Assembly (NCBI GenBank): GCA_001600875.1
Contig: BCLD01000017.1
Location: 520,780-584,779 of the forward strand
Length of the DNA stretch: 64,000 nt
DNA from: Solicoccozyma terricola
Lineage: Eukaryota; Basidiomycota; Tremellomycetes; Filobasidiales; Piskurozymaceae
Direction of reading: 5' to 3'
A program made the translations under genes and the position numbers. Under the pieces are notes generated by a model. It was not told the DNA's origin. It did no database searches and saw nothing but the letters and a program-made list of their open reading frames with translations. Every line of letters starts with the position of its first letter. Position 1 is the stretch's first letter. This document shows positions 10,528-22,113 of the stretch, in pieces.

Positions 10528-11974
10528 ATGGGCGATTAGGGAATGACGACGTGTGAAAGGAAAGGCCATCGAACAGATTGCATCAAAAGATGGTCTGATA
10601 AGAAGCGCAAAGGTTGGAAACGAAGGGAATCGATAGGAAACCGGAGGGGGGGACTAGAAGAAGAAAGAATCGACTTACAGTCCTAACATCTTCATTCAAC
10701 GTCGGAAGTGAATCTTCCATAACACCTTCCCTGTTCTTGTATCGGTATTTGAATGCAGCTACTTGACTAATAAATCACATCAAAGACGCCCCCCGATAAA
10801 AAGAAAAAAGGGAAAGACCAACCATCAGTATTACGGGATAGAACAAATGTCACGGAGGGTACATACGATGGCTGAATATCAAGTTTCGAACTATCCTCCC
10901 AAGGTTGAACCGTAGTTCCACCTTGCATGAATTTCTTAGCTGGGTCTCTATCCGCTGCTTTGTTCACTATTTAAAAAAAAAAAAAAAATCTCCCCACTGC
11001 CATCAGTACTCCGTTATACCGCACACGGTACAAAAAAGAAAGAAAAAACACTCACTGAGGAAATACCCTGCAGTGGCGAAAATACCACCTACTACCAAGA
11101 CTAAGGGGTAGAGAGCAGGGTCCCGTTTCGCAGCGCGGTTGAGGGTGGTAGCGCCTTGGTGGATGGTGGAGCCAGTGAGTGGCTATGTGTGGCATAGTAG
11201 GTAGTAGGTAGGTAGTAGGTAGTAGGTAGAATATATATTAGGTGAGGAAGACAGGAGGAGATAAATGAAGGCAGAAGTCGGCGTGGGGTAGAGATGACGG
11301 ATGTGGGGTATAGAATGCGGGGTTGGTGGGGTTGAGATGTGGAGATGGGATGAGGTATGTGGGGTATGAATTGAAACGGAGGTAATATATGAGAGATAGA
11401 TCGATCGATCGGATTGGGGTGTATGGGAAGAGGGATGGATGAATGAATGGAGAGGAAGAGGTCAGATGGGGAATTGGAGGACAGAGAGAGAGAGAGCACG
11501 GCGGACAAAAGCAGAGTCAGTACTGGTATCATGTAATGGAACAAGTGACCGACGACCACGGGATATCTCCAACATCTGCAACGATACACAGACACGCAAA
11601 AGGTCGAAAATACAAAACTCTCGATCGAGGTACGCAAATGAGATTACGAAACCACGCACGCTCTCGACGATCGGCCGGAATCATCGGAAGTCCCCATCGA
11701 TGTAAAAGGACTCGAGGACCCAGCGCGAACAAGGCGAGACGAAGCACATCGATGAAGCGTAGAGGAGAGTGTCCTAGTATAGGTTGTCTACACCTACTCA
11801 CTACCAAGCGATGGCAGATGAAGACACGAAGCGCAAGTCACCGATTGCGGATTCAATTGGTCTAATCTCAAACCGCAGCCATCGAATCGGAGACGGCGGA
11901 ACAAAGGGTAGGATGGCACAAGAGGGAGGATGAGTGGGAGTGGGACATACCTGACGAGGGGGCAAAGAAGACAT
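10150..11974 (-). CDS. B12D/NDUFA4-like mitochondrial inner-membrane protein with C-terminal extension
   Basis: Exon 1 (11974-11951) gives MSSLPPRQ. After a 768-bp intron (11950-11183) exon 2 gives PLTGSTIHQGATTLNRAAKR and then DPALYPLVLVVGGIFATAGY, one membrane span with the DPALYPL...GG pattern of B12D/MLRQ-type proteins associated with the respiratory chain. Exon 3 gives MNKAADRDPAKKFMQGG. The next exon contains KYRYKNREGVMEDSLP. A last exon after a poly-G containing intron encodes an Ala/Met/Lys-rich tail (ERAVQKAMDKAKNMKNIEIP, ending SWSGV). All phases match. The B12D-like part is short (about 60 residues); the roughly 120-residue C-terminal extension is unfamiliar. Likely role: small accessory subunit or assembly protein of a respiratory complex, inferred from the family only. 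Confidence 0.68.
10470..10526. repeat. Poly-G tract (57 nt) in an intron
   Basis: Uninterrupted G on the plus strand, inside the last intron of the minus-strand B12D-like gene and next to a run of nine T. The coding strand of the gene carries C. Confidence 0.95.
11183..11950 (-). other. Long first intron (768 bp) of the B12D-like gene
   Basis: This is several times longer than the usual 50-100 bp introns of this window. It holds simple repeats: TAGG/TAGTAGG units at about 11198-11231 and GATC units at about 11397-11411. Open frames inside it on both strands show no family features. Donor gtatgt follows CGTCAG and the acceptor is cacatag. Unusually long first introns often hold regulatory elements, but none was recognised here. 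Confidence 0.55.
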
Positions 11975-12406
11975 GGTTGTTGATTGTTTGTACTGCTTGG
12001 ATGTGCGGTGTGCTGGCGTGTGGATGTGGATATGGATGTGGATGTGAATATGTGGCTGAGACGATCCCCCCTAGGCTCTTCTCTCGGTGTAATATATTCC
12101 AGCTAAGAGCGAACAGTGGCGATCCCGACGGTCGATTACGTCAGCTATCGCGCTCGTCCCCCTGCGAGGGTCAGCTGACTCGAGGCGTGGCGACAGCGGG
12201 TGCGTCATCGGAGTTAGGGGAGATCGATTGGTCCCGGGTGGCGACGAGTTTCACATGCTCAGACTGGATTCCTCTTTGTTCGACAGGTACAAGGTAGAGA
12301 GCTCTCTCTCTTTCTCTTTCTCTCTCTCTCTCTATAAGAACCGCTTGAACCTGGGATGAACAACGTAGAACATTAGCATACAGCCCACTCTTGCACACAT
12401 CCACAC
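11975..12406. other. Spacer with a CT microsatellite
   Basis: The region contains the promoter of the B12D-like gene and the 3' flank of the dienelactone hydrolase gene. A TC/TTTC simple repeat spans about 12297-12334. GGATGTGGATATGGATGTGG-type repeats lie at about 12019-12048, next to the B12D start. No gene was supported. Confidence 0.4.
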
Positions 12407-13681
12407 TCACCAGTCCCGCACACTTTGAGCGGAATGTTCACGAGCCCATTTCACTTTCGCCACCGTCATATCCCCGCGTCTATTCCCCATCCCCATCCAA
12501 GTCCATCAGGTTCCCCGACAACAAAACACACACTCACACACACACACAACACGCGCAGACTCACAGAGCCCAACCATGTTTCACTCCACCATAAACATTC
12601 ACCATAAAGTCGAATCCACCTTCTCCACTATAATCAGACGAATCACCATTTGGAGCTTGTGGAGTCGATAGTGCAGTCATCGCGTCAAGTAAGGCGTTCC
12701 TACGAGCCGGTGAGAAATGAGCGTCTTGTTCTGTTGGGTGTATGGGTGTATAGTTGGAGTAAGCGTGAATACAGGCACCTCGGGAGGGGGCACGGTGTTT
12801 TTGCAGTGGACTTACCAGCCAAGGAACATAGGAGTGGTTGTTTCATTCGAGTGAATGGTTCGTCGCTTTCGAGGAAAGCAGGATGGACGATGGCGCCTGC
12901 GTGGACTTGGTCCGTTCCGCCTGTGATGGTTCAGTGGAGCCGCCGCAGGAGAACAGGGGGGGGGGCCGTCAGTGATGTGTCCCCGAGATGAATTGTAGGA
13001 TGATGCTTACAATAATCAATGACGTATGGAGCTCCGAAACAATACCCTTTGTGTTGTGATCTCTAAATTAGCTTCTCACGACCTCCTGGCTGAGAGACAC
13101 ACAGACCCACCAACGATCCCATATTTCGTATCATCCCTTCCAAACATTCCCTTCATCTCCTCCATCCACTCTTTCATCACCATCGTCGTTTTCTGTACCT
13201 CTTTCCCATTGGAATCTTTGATAGAAGCACGCCATTGAGAAATCCACGTGCTCTGGTTGAAGCCTGGGTCGTCACGGACTTTGGAGAGTTCAGAGTGGTA
13301 GAAATAGTCAGGGGAGATAACGAGGAATCCTAGGAGATGGCGATGATAGGGGGGTTGAATGAATCTTCAGTCGATGACGGGCCGGCTTCACTATTTCAGT
13401 CCACACTCACCTTGTGATGCCATCCAATCCATCAACAATTGATTATTGATAAACCTCGGTCCATAAACATCACAACACCATAACAAAATCTTCCCCGCCT
13501 TTTCCTTCTTCAACGACTCGATGGACGTATTAGGTGGGACCGCAATGTATGTGTCGACTTCACCGGAAATTGGGTAGTGGGAGGTTATGAATGAACCAGT
13601 TGAGGGACCACGTTGAAGGTGGACTTCAAGGCATGCTTTACCGCATGCAGCGGAGGCAGCGTGGGGTCCAGGTTGGGACAT
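12407..13681 (-). CDS. Dienelactone hydrolase family protein
   Basis: Alpha/beta hydrolase of the dienelactone hydrolase (DLH) family, which opens lactone rings in aromatic breakdown; fungal members are often general cytosolic hydrolases of unknown substrate. The start at 13681 gives MSQPGPHAASAACGKACLEV. The first exon contains KAGKILLWCCDVYGPRFINN, the typical first strand. Further exons give FLVISPDYFYHSELSKVRDD, then GYCFGAPYVIDY, where the Cys of G-Y-C-F-G is the expected nucleophile, then DQVHAGAIVHPAFLE. A late exon gives YGGVKHGWAL, with the catalytic His in KHGWA, and the last exon ends SAQSVRDW. Five introns join in phase. About 310 residues, normal for the family. No intact aromatic-degradation cluster surrounds it. 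Confidence 0.87.
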
Positions 13682-14477
13682 TGTGAAACGGTAGATACGA
13701 GTTGGAGATGATGATGGGAGAGGGAGGGCGGCGATGGTGTGGTAGGATGTTTGTTGTCTGGCAAGGCTTTAGCAAGGCTTAAAGCCTTGTCTCCGATGTG
13801 GAGGTTGACGTCGGACGTTGCCGATCGCCGCGGCACTTTGGGCCGGCCCGCCGAGGGGTGGATGGATCGGTGGCAAACCAAAGTTGGAATTCGTGCCTTG
13901 TAGGAAACCGAGTGACGGAGAGAATGACAGCTCCAGCAACGGTATAAAACAAGCCAATTGTGAAGCGCCCCAAGTAGATATTACTCATACCACTTCATAC
14001 CAATTCACTTCCAAAAGCCTTTTGGACAACCCACAGCTACCACCCTCACCGCTACCCAACCAGAAACTCCTTTACAAATGTTGTCATCCCCGTATTGTGG
14101 GCCCCTCCCCAGACACCAGAGAAACACCAGAGACTAATGGTGGCTCTGCGCCATCTATCGCCTCGAAAGATGATGAGACTTCCATCATCCCAAACCAGGC
14201 TGCTTCTTCCAACACAGGTGGAGAAGGAAGCTAACAAGCGAGCACCAGGACGGATGAAGCGATAGCCAAGAAGCATGAAGCGACGGCGGAGGCGTTGCTT
14301 TCATGGCCATCGTTACCAAGTAGGACATTGTCCCACATGCGCAGACGTACGCTGGATGTCAATAAGACGTGTGTAAGACAGGACGGAGCAGCCCGCGAAG
14401 CGCAACGTTGGGGCGGGGGTGGGGGTCGTTAGAGGCATATATAGCCTTGATCGACGATGATAGCCTTGCGACGCTAA
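13682..14477. other. Spacer with unclear small open frames
   Basis: This 796-bp region lies between two minus-strand genes. A plus-strand TATAAAAC is at about 13941-13948, followed after about 130 bp by ATG (14077), which opens only a very short frame. An overlapping plus frame ending at 14234 has an acidic Ser/Asn-rich tail (PNQAASSNTGGEGS). On the minus strand, frames from 13988 (MSNIYLGRFTIGLFYTVAGA) and from 14276 (MLLGYRFIRPG) are open but match no family I recognise. A small gene is possible and no model is convincing. Confidence 0.3.
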
Positions 14478-17400
14478 TCAACACAGCCCAATTTCTTCGA
14501 GGGCAGTCTTCAAAGACTCCCCAGTTGCATCTATGCCTTGCAGAAATCGAAGGAGCTCTTTTGCCAGCTAAGAGGGGAACGGATTAGTTAAGTGATACTC
14601 CCCGTGATAACGCCAATACACACTTGTGTATCTTGCTGCTTGATTGCAAGCTGCAGTAGGTGAATTGTATCTTCAGACCCGGAAGCGTCGGGTTGCATAG
14701 TATGCATGACCAATAGGTAGGAGCTAGCTGTTGCGAGTAAATTCCGCTTGATGCATTTCTGGAGACGATCAGATTAGTTCAGCGTGATGATCTCTGTTCC
14801 TTGCCACATTACTCACCTTGTACAAGTCCCGTGGCTCTCCTGCCATAGAAAACAAATCTCTCCATTTGGTTGTCTCTGTCTTCCTCGCACATGCCACAAT
14901 GATGTTCAAGGATTGCGGGAAAAAGTCAAGGAATTCGATGGTGCATCGCAGAAGCGCATCTGCCCTGACTCCAACATTCCCATCGAAAACTGGTGGGGGC
15001 ACATCGTCCAGCACGCGATAAAGAAGTACCTCAAGAGCATGTTCGAAGTAGACCAGTTGGTCGTAGCATGATGCTAAAGACACCGCAGACTTGATGCGTT
15101 GAGCGTCAAGGTGATATCGGAGGACTGCAGGTAAGAACAAATGCGCCTGATGTCAAGTGGCAATCAGCATGGTTGCACACATTACTATGCTGCAAAATAC
15201 TTACCCCACTGTGAAATTTGAACAAGGTGAATGGCAGGCCTTGCCTCCCTGATACTTCGTGTTCAACTCCAATGATGATCGCTTTATCCATGAGTATCGC
15301 TGCGTAGGAGTCCGTTCAGTTCGGAGGGTTACACTTCTCAGGAAACTCTCCCAACTTACACAGTGGATAGAAGTCCAAATCGAGCTTGACACTTTCCCTT
15401 ACAGTCAGGTAAGAATCGGTCTCACTGTTGACCGTCGTTGCTTCCACGGTCAATGCATCCATCCATACCCGGATAGAGGACCCGTCGTAGCCCCACAGCG
15501 AATTTTCAAGAGTGCTGATGCCACTGAGATGGGTCCAGTACGATTCTATGTGGTCAGCCAGAACTTGCATGTCATAGCGCACTTCATTGTTGCCAGCCTG
15601 CGGGGGAATAGGATCAGTGTGGATCATTCCTTTCATGCGTGAGATGCTTCGCCCTAACTCTTCGAGGCCGTAGCAAGACGAGACGACTATCGACCAAGAA
15701 GATTATGGTGGCAACCATGAGGTCGTGAATAGGTTCGCCAAGAGCTGCGTGGCGTCGTTATCAGCTCAAATGCGCCTGAAATCACCGATATCAAGCACAT
15801 TTACCTTTTTGCGTTGAAGGAATCATCCATGACATTCCCCTCACACGATTTGGCATAGCAACGATACCACGAAAGCTAATACTGCCGCAAACGTTCAGCC
15901 GGATCGAGTCCTTCGTAGCTTCAATCAGGAAGTGGTAGAGTGTGTTGTCTGCCGTATACACGAGGAGCGAGTTCTCCAACAAAGACATCAACAAAATGGG
16001 TGCAGGAAGCGTCTCGGTGTGAAGGACGTTCTTGTTGGCCAAGTCGAGATCGCGGGAATACATGCGAATCTGCCCGGAGACGATACACACGTTAGTTAAG
16101 TGAATGCGATGCATAATTCACATACCCCTCACCTCGTTACCATGATCTGTCTCTACAGCAGCCACCAGAACGTGGTGATACCACAACAAACCGCCATGCA
16201 CCGTGATCTCGTTCTCCTCAGCTTCGTCCCGGAATAATTTCCAACGGCCCGAAATCGATGAAAAATGGGTCAGACCGTATCGACCAGCGATGGCAATGAG
16301 AGTGCCATCGATCGAGATCGTGGCGTAGCGAATAGGCCAGTTTGTCGATATGTACATCATCGGGTACTGCGCGATGAGGATGTGAGTGAAGTGATCAGGG
16401 CATCGATCTGCGAGTGAATTTACCTTGACAGACTGCCAACCATCGCTGTCTGGATTGATGACGCTCATATCCGGTTGATCTGCCCCTCTATAGACAAGCA
16501 GTTTATCATCGAGCTGCAGTAATGCATATTGTGCGCTGTCCTGAATGATGGGAGGCTCATCAGGTGGCTAGAACGGGAGATACTTCTTCGCATCCTAGCT
16601 CACGGGTGTCTGCTGTGAGGTGTTGGAACTCTTGGTAAAAGGCAGAACATGGATCCGCTCTGAAACTGGAGTTTAAATTGCGACATTAGGGGAAGTTCAT
16701 ACGAGTTGTCGGGGCCATCTCTTACCTTGATCATCCGCATTGGCCAGCATGACCAGCTCCAAATTGCCTGGCAGCCAGAACTGCGAGAAAAATCCAGCGT
16801 AATATCACTAATTAACGGGTGCCACAAAGTCTGTTCGTCCATCACTCACCACATTCGAAGCACCCCTCATGTACGAATCATGCTGCACCTTTCCAGACGA
16901 ACGATCTGCACCCTCTTTCACACCGTATCCGCATAATCTCCCTCCAATGCTCCAAACTGCCCAACCTCGCTCGTATGCCACAGCGAGACAGTACCCGTCT
17001 GAAGTCCAGCTGAGATCTTTAACTGCGCCAGTGTCGGCTTGACGGCCAATCGTAGTGGCCAGGTGGTATTTGTGAGATGGACGAGGAGGCTGTGGGAATA
17101 TGGGGAGACTTATCGCGTGGATGGTGCCTCTTGATAACCAATATCTCGTAAGTACTATCCCTTCTTGCTAACTAACATTCGACTGCACTTACACGCTCGT
17201 TCCGACTGCAGCCAGTCCGAACTTTGGATTGACAGCGATGGTTGTTGCCCCATCTCGATTGCTGGAATCAGCACCGATCGGATACACCTGTCGTCCAACA
17301 ATAGTCGTGGTTGGTGAGCGACTTATAGGCGTGACGGAATCGTACGGATTTTCGTCAGATCCTGGGGATATCAATGACTGGCGAAGGTATGTTGCGGACT

Positions 17401-18491
17401 GTAATGATTGTGGATTTTTGTCAGGTTGCCCTTCGCATCCCTCAAAGGTCATTTCAAGTTCGTTAATCACCTCTCGAGCGGAAATGACAGATGATTGGCG
17501 GAATTGCACGATGAAAGCTCTTCCATCAGAGAGGATCAGGGTATGTTGACCCAGAGTCCGAGGATAATTGAAATGAGTGACTACGACTGGTGTTCCCTCG
17601 AGAAGCCATCAATGACACGTCGGATAGAAGGGAACGTCGTAAACTCACCATCATCCTTGAGACCCTCCAACCAAGGTAAATCCTTCAAAATCCACTTTTG
17701 CACATCAACCTGATCTTCCTCATCTCCATCGATTGGCGGAACAACTTGCGGATCAGAATCGTTCGGGCTGATGGATTTGTTGGATAGTTCGGCTGGGATT
17801 GGCCAAGGAACACGGAGGATCGTTGGTGGATCTGAAGTGGACAAAAGTACATGTCGGGAGTGGGATGAGATGCTAGAAGGGGTTGCTCGTAGATGAGCTG
17901 AGGGGGCTTCAGGGGCTTGTGTTCCTTTCAATGGCTGCTCACCTCGTACACTTCTTGTCGACTCGCGAAACACCAGCATTCTCCAATATTAACCCTCCGA
18001 TATCCTCTCCTTCACCTGCACCAGGTGGAAACTCTGCCGTCGGTGGATAGTGTAGTACTGCGCTGCCTGTTGAGCGCACGACGTAGTTGATTATATAGCC
18101 ATGTGAAGTCTGTGAGATGTGATCAGCTAATACATTCGCCTTGGATATGTCAAGTCATCAACATCTCACAAGTAACAACAAACTCCGTCCGTCATGCGAC
18201 CAGCTAACAGATCCATTTTCTCCGTACTTGCTGATCGACCCCGGTAGTCTCTGGACAGACGCAAGTTGAGCAGTCGGCTGTATATGTGAGATTCCCTCAC
18301 CAGTCAGTCACTCCGTCTACGCAACTCTCATCCCCGGACCATAAGACAAGACTCACGCGGACGTTCCAAACGATGATCTCGAATTTGCTTACACTCGCGA
18401 ACAAGGTGCCCTTTCGATTCCGAGCGAGGGCGATGATGTCGGTGGGGGAGTGGTGATGGATGACGCGGGATGGTGCTACTGGCCAGTACAT
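14478..18491 (-). CDS. RIC1: RIC1, subunit of the Ypt6/Rab6 guanine nucleotide exchange factor
   Basis: RIC1 with RGP1 activates the Rab GTPase Ypt6 (Rab6) at the Golgi for endosome-to-Golgi retrieval. The start at 18491 gives MYWPVAPSRVIHHHSPTDII followed by ALARNRKGTLFASVSKFEII and VWNVR, matching the family N-terminus, which begins a beta-propeller with WD-like repeats. Middle exons contain MMYISTNWPIRYATISIDGT and HGGLLWYHHVLVAAVETDHG. The C-terminal RIC1 domain contains LPAVLRYHLDAQRIKSAVSL, LVYFEHALEVLLYRVL and IIVACARKTETTKWRDLFSM followed by AGEPRDLYK. The last exons give KKCIKRNLLATASSYLLVMH and LAKELLRFLQGIDATGESLK and end EEIGLC. More than ten short GT..AG introns. GDI1, another Rab-cycle gene, lies about 2.3 kb away. 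The frame is intact where checked. Confidence 0.9.
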
Positions 18492-18700
18492 ATTTGCGAG
18501 ATGGAGTGAGGATGAATCCGGTGCGAGGTATTAGTTGGGAGACGACGAGGTGGTTAGTCGCGTTCGGCCACGTGACCCGCGATCCATCAACCCATGTAAT
18601 CAACTCCTCGAGCGTACAACTGCTAAACAAGACAAGGCAAGCAAGATAAACAACACGTAACACCAGCAGCAACCCCTTCCCATGCCCTCTACTCCTTCTC

Positions 18701-20503
18701 CTACTCTGCATATCGACTTCCGATCCGAACAGAGGTACAATTCGCAAGTGTCTCATCCATTGAAGCAGGAGCGACACGATGGCATAGAGGTTTTATGAAT
18801 CGGATCCGGGGTTTCTTGTCGATTGGTAAAGGGGAGTTTACCGTCGAGATGGTTGATGGTTTAGACGTCCGATGACAAGACTTTGAATTTCTTTTCTTCT
18901 CGATGATCGAGGACGTGTTGACGGATTTCACCACCTTGTCCAATTTACTACGTTTTCCCTCTTTCACGATGTTCTTCTCTGACGAATCCCTTGCGTAAAC
19001 TGGAATCGGGATCCAATCCGTCGTCTCCATACCTCGCTTCACCATTTCAATTGATCGTTTTGGAATTTCAATCCAAAATTTCAATCCTCGAACATCAAAA
19101 TCTTCTTCCTCCGTTTTAACTTGATGCGTATGTGGTGCGTCGTCGGCGTCGTCGGCTTCGTTGTCGTTGTCGTCGTTGTACTCAATCTTCCTCATCTTTC
19201 GTCCCCCGTGTACATTCTCCACTTTCCTCTTCTTCATCGGTTTCGTTTCCACATTCACCACCTTCTCCCCCTCCTTCACCTTCTTCCCCTTCCCCCTCCC
19301 CACCCCCACCCCCATCCCCATCCCCAACTCATTCCCAATCTCCCAACCCCCAAACCTCTCATCACAATCCCCATCCAAATAAACTCCATTTTTCGCTCTC
19401 ATATAATCAAACAAATCTTTTGTTTTCCCATTCCCACGATAAAAAATAGAATATGAAACTTGAGATTGTTTTCGAGTTGATCGTCGTCGTCGTCGTGGTT
19501 GATGGTGTGTTGGTTTGATTGTTTGGGTTGGTGTTGATGATGAAGGTGATGAGGTGGTGTTGGTGGTGGTGTTGGTGTTGGTGTTGGTGTTGGTGGTGCT
19601 GGTGGTGTTGGTGTTGGTGGTGCTGGTGCTGGTGATGTTCGTGGTATTCGTGGTGTTCGTGGTGGAATGCACAGCGACGATATCAGAAACACAAGAAATA
19701 GTAGGTGATGGAGAAAGAGAAGGTGGAATATACCGTGGATGTAAAATATGAAGGAGGTTTTTAGGTTGATATTGAGAATATGATTTACGTCGTTGTCGTT
19801 GTTGGGTGGAAGAACAAAGGGAAGTAGTTGGATGTATATGGGTTGGAATGATGGAAGTTGATTTTGGTTGTTGATTAAGGGGTTTGGTTTTGGTTGTCGT
19901 TGGATTGATTCGTACTTGATCTTCTAGTTTTACACTATCCATCTTTGAATTCCCGATATGTTTCATTGTTGTTAAAGAGGATGATTTGAATAACAACCTT
20001 TGAGAAATCCGAGGTTGAAGTCGTGATGATGATGATGATGATGATGATGATGTTGAAAAAGTCGATTTCATATCCTCATTCCTAATTCCATTCCCATTTA
20101 TCCCTGTACCCTCCCAATTCCTCTTCCCTACCCTCGGACTAAACCAAGTTTTCTCACCAACAACTTTTTCAACTCTTGTAATCGCGACTTTAACAATTGG
20201 ACGACTTTCAAATAATCCAAGTCGTTCTAAAAGGAGATTATTTCGTTGAATTTGAAGAAGTCGAAGGGATTCATAGTCTAGTTGGTTTATTTCATTGAGG
20301 TCGTTGAGTTGATCGAGTTCTGGGAGGTCGTCGATGTGGGTGTGTTGGTGTTGGTGTGGGTGTGGGTGTGGGTGTGGATTCATTTCAAGGGTGGATGTAA
20401 GGTGTGATTGTGATTCGAACGATGGAGTTACGGGATGGTGGATATGATTGATTAGAGGAGTAGGAGTAGGGATATGGATGATTGTGTGTAGCATGTCCAG
20501 CAT
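18701..20503 (-). CDS. Hypothetical low-complexity basic protein
   Basis: One uninterrupted open frame ends at 18701. The start is unclear: ATG at 20503 (MLDMLHTIIHIPTPTP) and at 20383 (MNPHPHPHPHQHQHTH) are both possible, and the frame stays open to 20764. The protein is rich in Ser, Thr, Asn, His and Lys. It has a leucine-rich stretch (LDQLNDLNEINQLDYESLRL, then LQIQRNNLLLERLGLF) that could be a helix, a long Thr/Asn repeat tract, and basic motifs that could be nuclear signals (QPRRRRRSTRKQ, KPMKKRKVE). A conserved-looking piece (FDYMRAKNGVYLDGDCDERF, GLKFWIEIPKRSIEMVKRGM) suggests real coding. No family recognised. Absence of introns over 1.8 kb is unusual here. It is divergent from GDI1. 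Confidence 0.6.
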   Translation of the reverse strand: MLDMLHTIIHIPTPTPLINHIHHPVTPSFESQSHLTSTLEMNPHPHPHPHQHQHTHIDDLPELDQLNDLNEINQLDYESLRLLQIQRNNLLLERLGLFESRPIVKVAITRVEKVVGEKTWFSPRVGKRNWEGTGINGNGIRNEDMKSTFSTSSSSSSSSSRLQPRISQRLLFKSSSLTTMKHIGNSKMDSVKLEDQVRINPTTTKTKPLNQQPKSTSIIPTHIHPTTSLCSSTQQRQRRKSYSQYQPKNLLHILHPRYIPPSLSPSPTISCVSDIVAVHSTTNTTNTTNITSTSTTNTNTTSTTNTNTNTNTTTNTTSSPSSSTPTQTIKPTHHQPRRRRRSTRKQSQVSYSIFYRGNGKTKDLFDYMRAKNGVYLDGDCDERFGGWEIGNELGMGMGVGVGRGKGKKVKEGEKVVNVETKPMKKRKVENVHGGRKMRKIEYNDDNDNEADDADDAPHTHQVKTEEEDFDVRGLKFWIEIPKRSIEMVKRGMETTDWIPIPVYARDSSEKNIVKEGKRSKLDKVVKSVNTSSIIEKKRNSKSCHRTSKPSTISTVNSPLPIDKKPRIRFIKPLCHRVAPASMDETLANCTSVRIGSRYAE

Positions 20504-20789
20504 GTGAGTGTGGGTGATGTGGTGATGTGAACGAGGGATGTGTTCGATGTGTTCCCCCCCCCGTCCCTCCCTCCGTGATTGCATCGACGCGTCTATCAAT
20601 TCAGTGGGAGAGGGGAGGGGGAGGGGGAGGGGGAGGGGGGGAATGAGATGGAATTGTATGCAGAGGAGATACATCCACAGCAGGGGGGAGGGGGGGGGAG
20701 GGTACAGCTCATACACACGCAAGCTCATACACACCACCACCCACCCACCCACACCCACACACACTCACCATCATAGTCAATCAACCACA
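20504..20789. promoter_or_regulatory. Divergent promoter between the hypothetical gene and GDI1
   Basis: The spacer is purine/pyrimidine skewed, with GGGGGA repeats on the plus strand (about 20611-20640) and CACACC repeats just upstream of the GDI1 start (about 20712-20768). If the hypothetical gene starts further upstream its frame overlaps this region. Confidence 0.45.
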
Positions 20790-22040
20790 ATGGACGAGGA
20801 ATACGATGTAAGCACTCCACACATCCCCCCCATCCCCCCATCCACACGCGCATCCAAACGTCATGCCATGCCATACCATACCATACCCAATGCACAATGG
20901 GTAATGCATACAGCGGAAACTGATATCATCTCAATTCCCCTTCTTCCCCTTCTTCTTGTTCTTCTTCTTCTTCTTCTGCCAACCTCGTTTCCCACTCTAT
21001 CATTTCCCAAAAACACTATCGATATCCCTGGTATATTCGCAGGTCATCGTACTTGTAAGTAGGATCTCTTCTTAAAGAACGGCGGGTGGTTTAGAGGAGC
21101 GAGCGAATTCAAAAGCTGATTCCCAATTCCCCCCCGGGCCGTTTCTTGCCTATTATTTCATCGCATACACTACTTTCATACGTCCACTTCCATCACACAC
21201 ATTCCTAACCTTACAACGTTCCCCACGTTCAACAAAAATCCCCGATGACATTCCATTTTTCCTTCTATCCCCTTCCTTTCCGTACCATCCTTTCCAACTT
21301 CCCCGGGTCATATATCAAAACTCAACCACAACCACAACCTCACTCGTCACCCGTCACACCTCACCGCTAACGAAAAACAAACAAACAAAACAGGGAACCG
21401 GTCTTACCGAATGTATGCTTTCTGGTTTACTTTCGGTAGATGGGAAAAAAGTCTTACATATGGATAGAGAGGATTATTATGGTGGTGCTTCTGCTAGTTT
21501 GAATTTAACTCAGGTGAGGGGGAAAATTTAAAAAAATTATGGAGATGGAATAAAAGATTTTAGTTTTTTTAATGAGAATGGCGGGTTGGTGGTGGTGGGG
21601 GGGGGGGGGGGGGGGGTTTGGATGAGGGTTATTGATGTTTTTTTTTTTCTTTTTCTTTTTTCCTTTTTTTTTCCCCTTCTTGACCGGGTGCGACGGATAG
21701 CTTTATCAAAAGTTTAGAGGTACACCACCACCTACCAACCTAGGTCGAGATCGAGATTACGCCATCGACCTCATCCCTAAATTCATCCTCGCTTCAGGTC
21801 TCTTAACTCGAATCCTAGTACATACAGATGTCATTAGATATCTTGAATTCAAACAAATAGCAGGTTCATTCGTTTATAGAGATGGAAGAATTTCTAAAGT
21901 ACCTTCAACGGAAATGGAAGCTTTAAGATCGGGTTTAATGGGTTTATTTGAAAAGAGGAGAGCTAGGAATTTTTTCTTGTTTTTGCAGAATTGGAGAGAT
22001 GATGATCCGACTACTCATCAAGGTGAGTTCGAGGTGGGAT

Positions 22041-22113
<73 letters not shown>

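Noticed and set aside
10037..10556. Plus-strand frames ending in poly-Gly
   Set aside because: They lie opposite the last exons and poly-G intron of the B12D-like minus-strand gene, whose spliced exons keep frame.
13818..14276. Small genes between the hydrolase and RIC1
   Set aside because: Frames on both strands overlap, none has a recognised domain, and the plus frame lacks an ATG start.
19121..19751. Plus-strand Val/Leu-rich and Pro-rich frames
   Set aside because: Antisense shadows of the Thr/Asn and Gly repeats of the hypothetical minus-strand gene.
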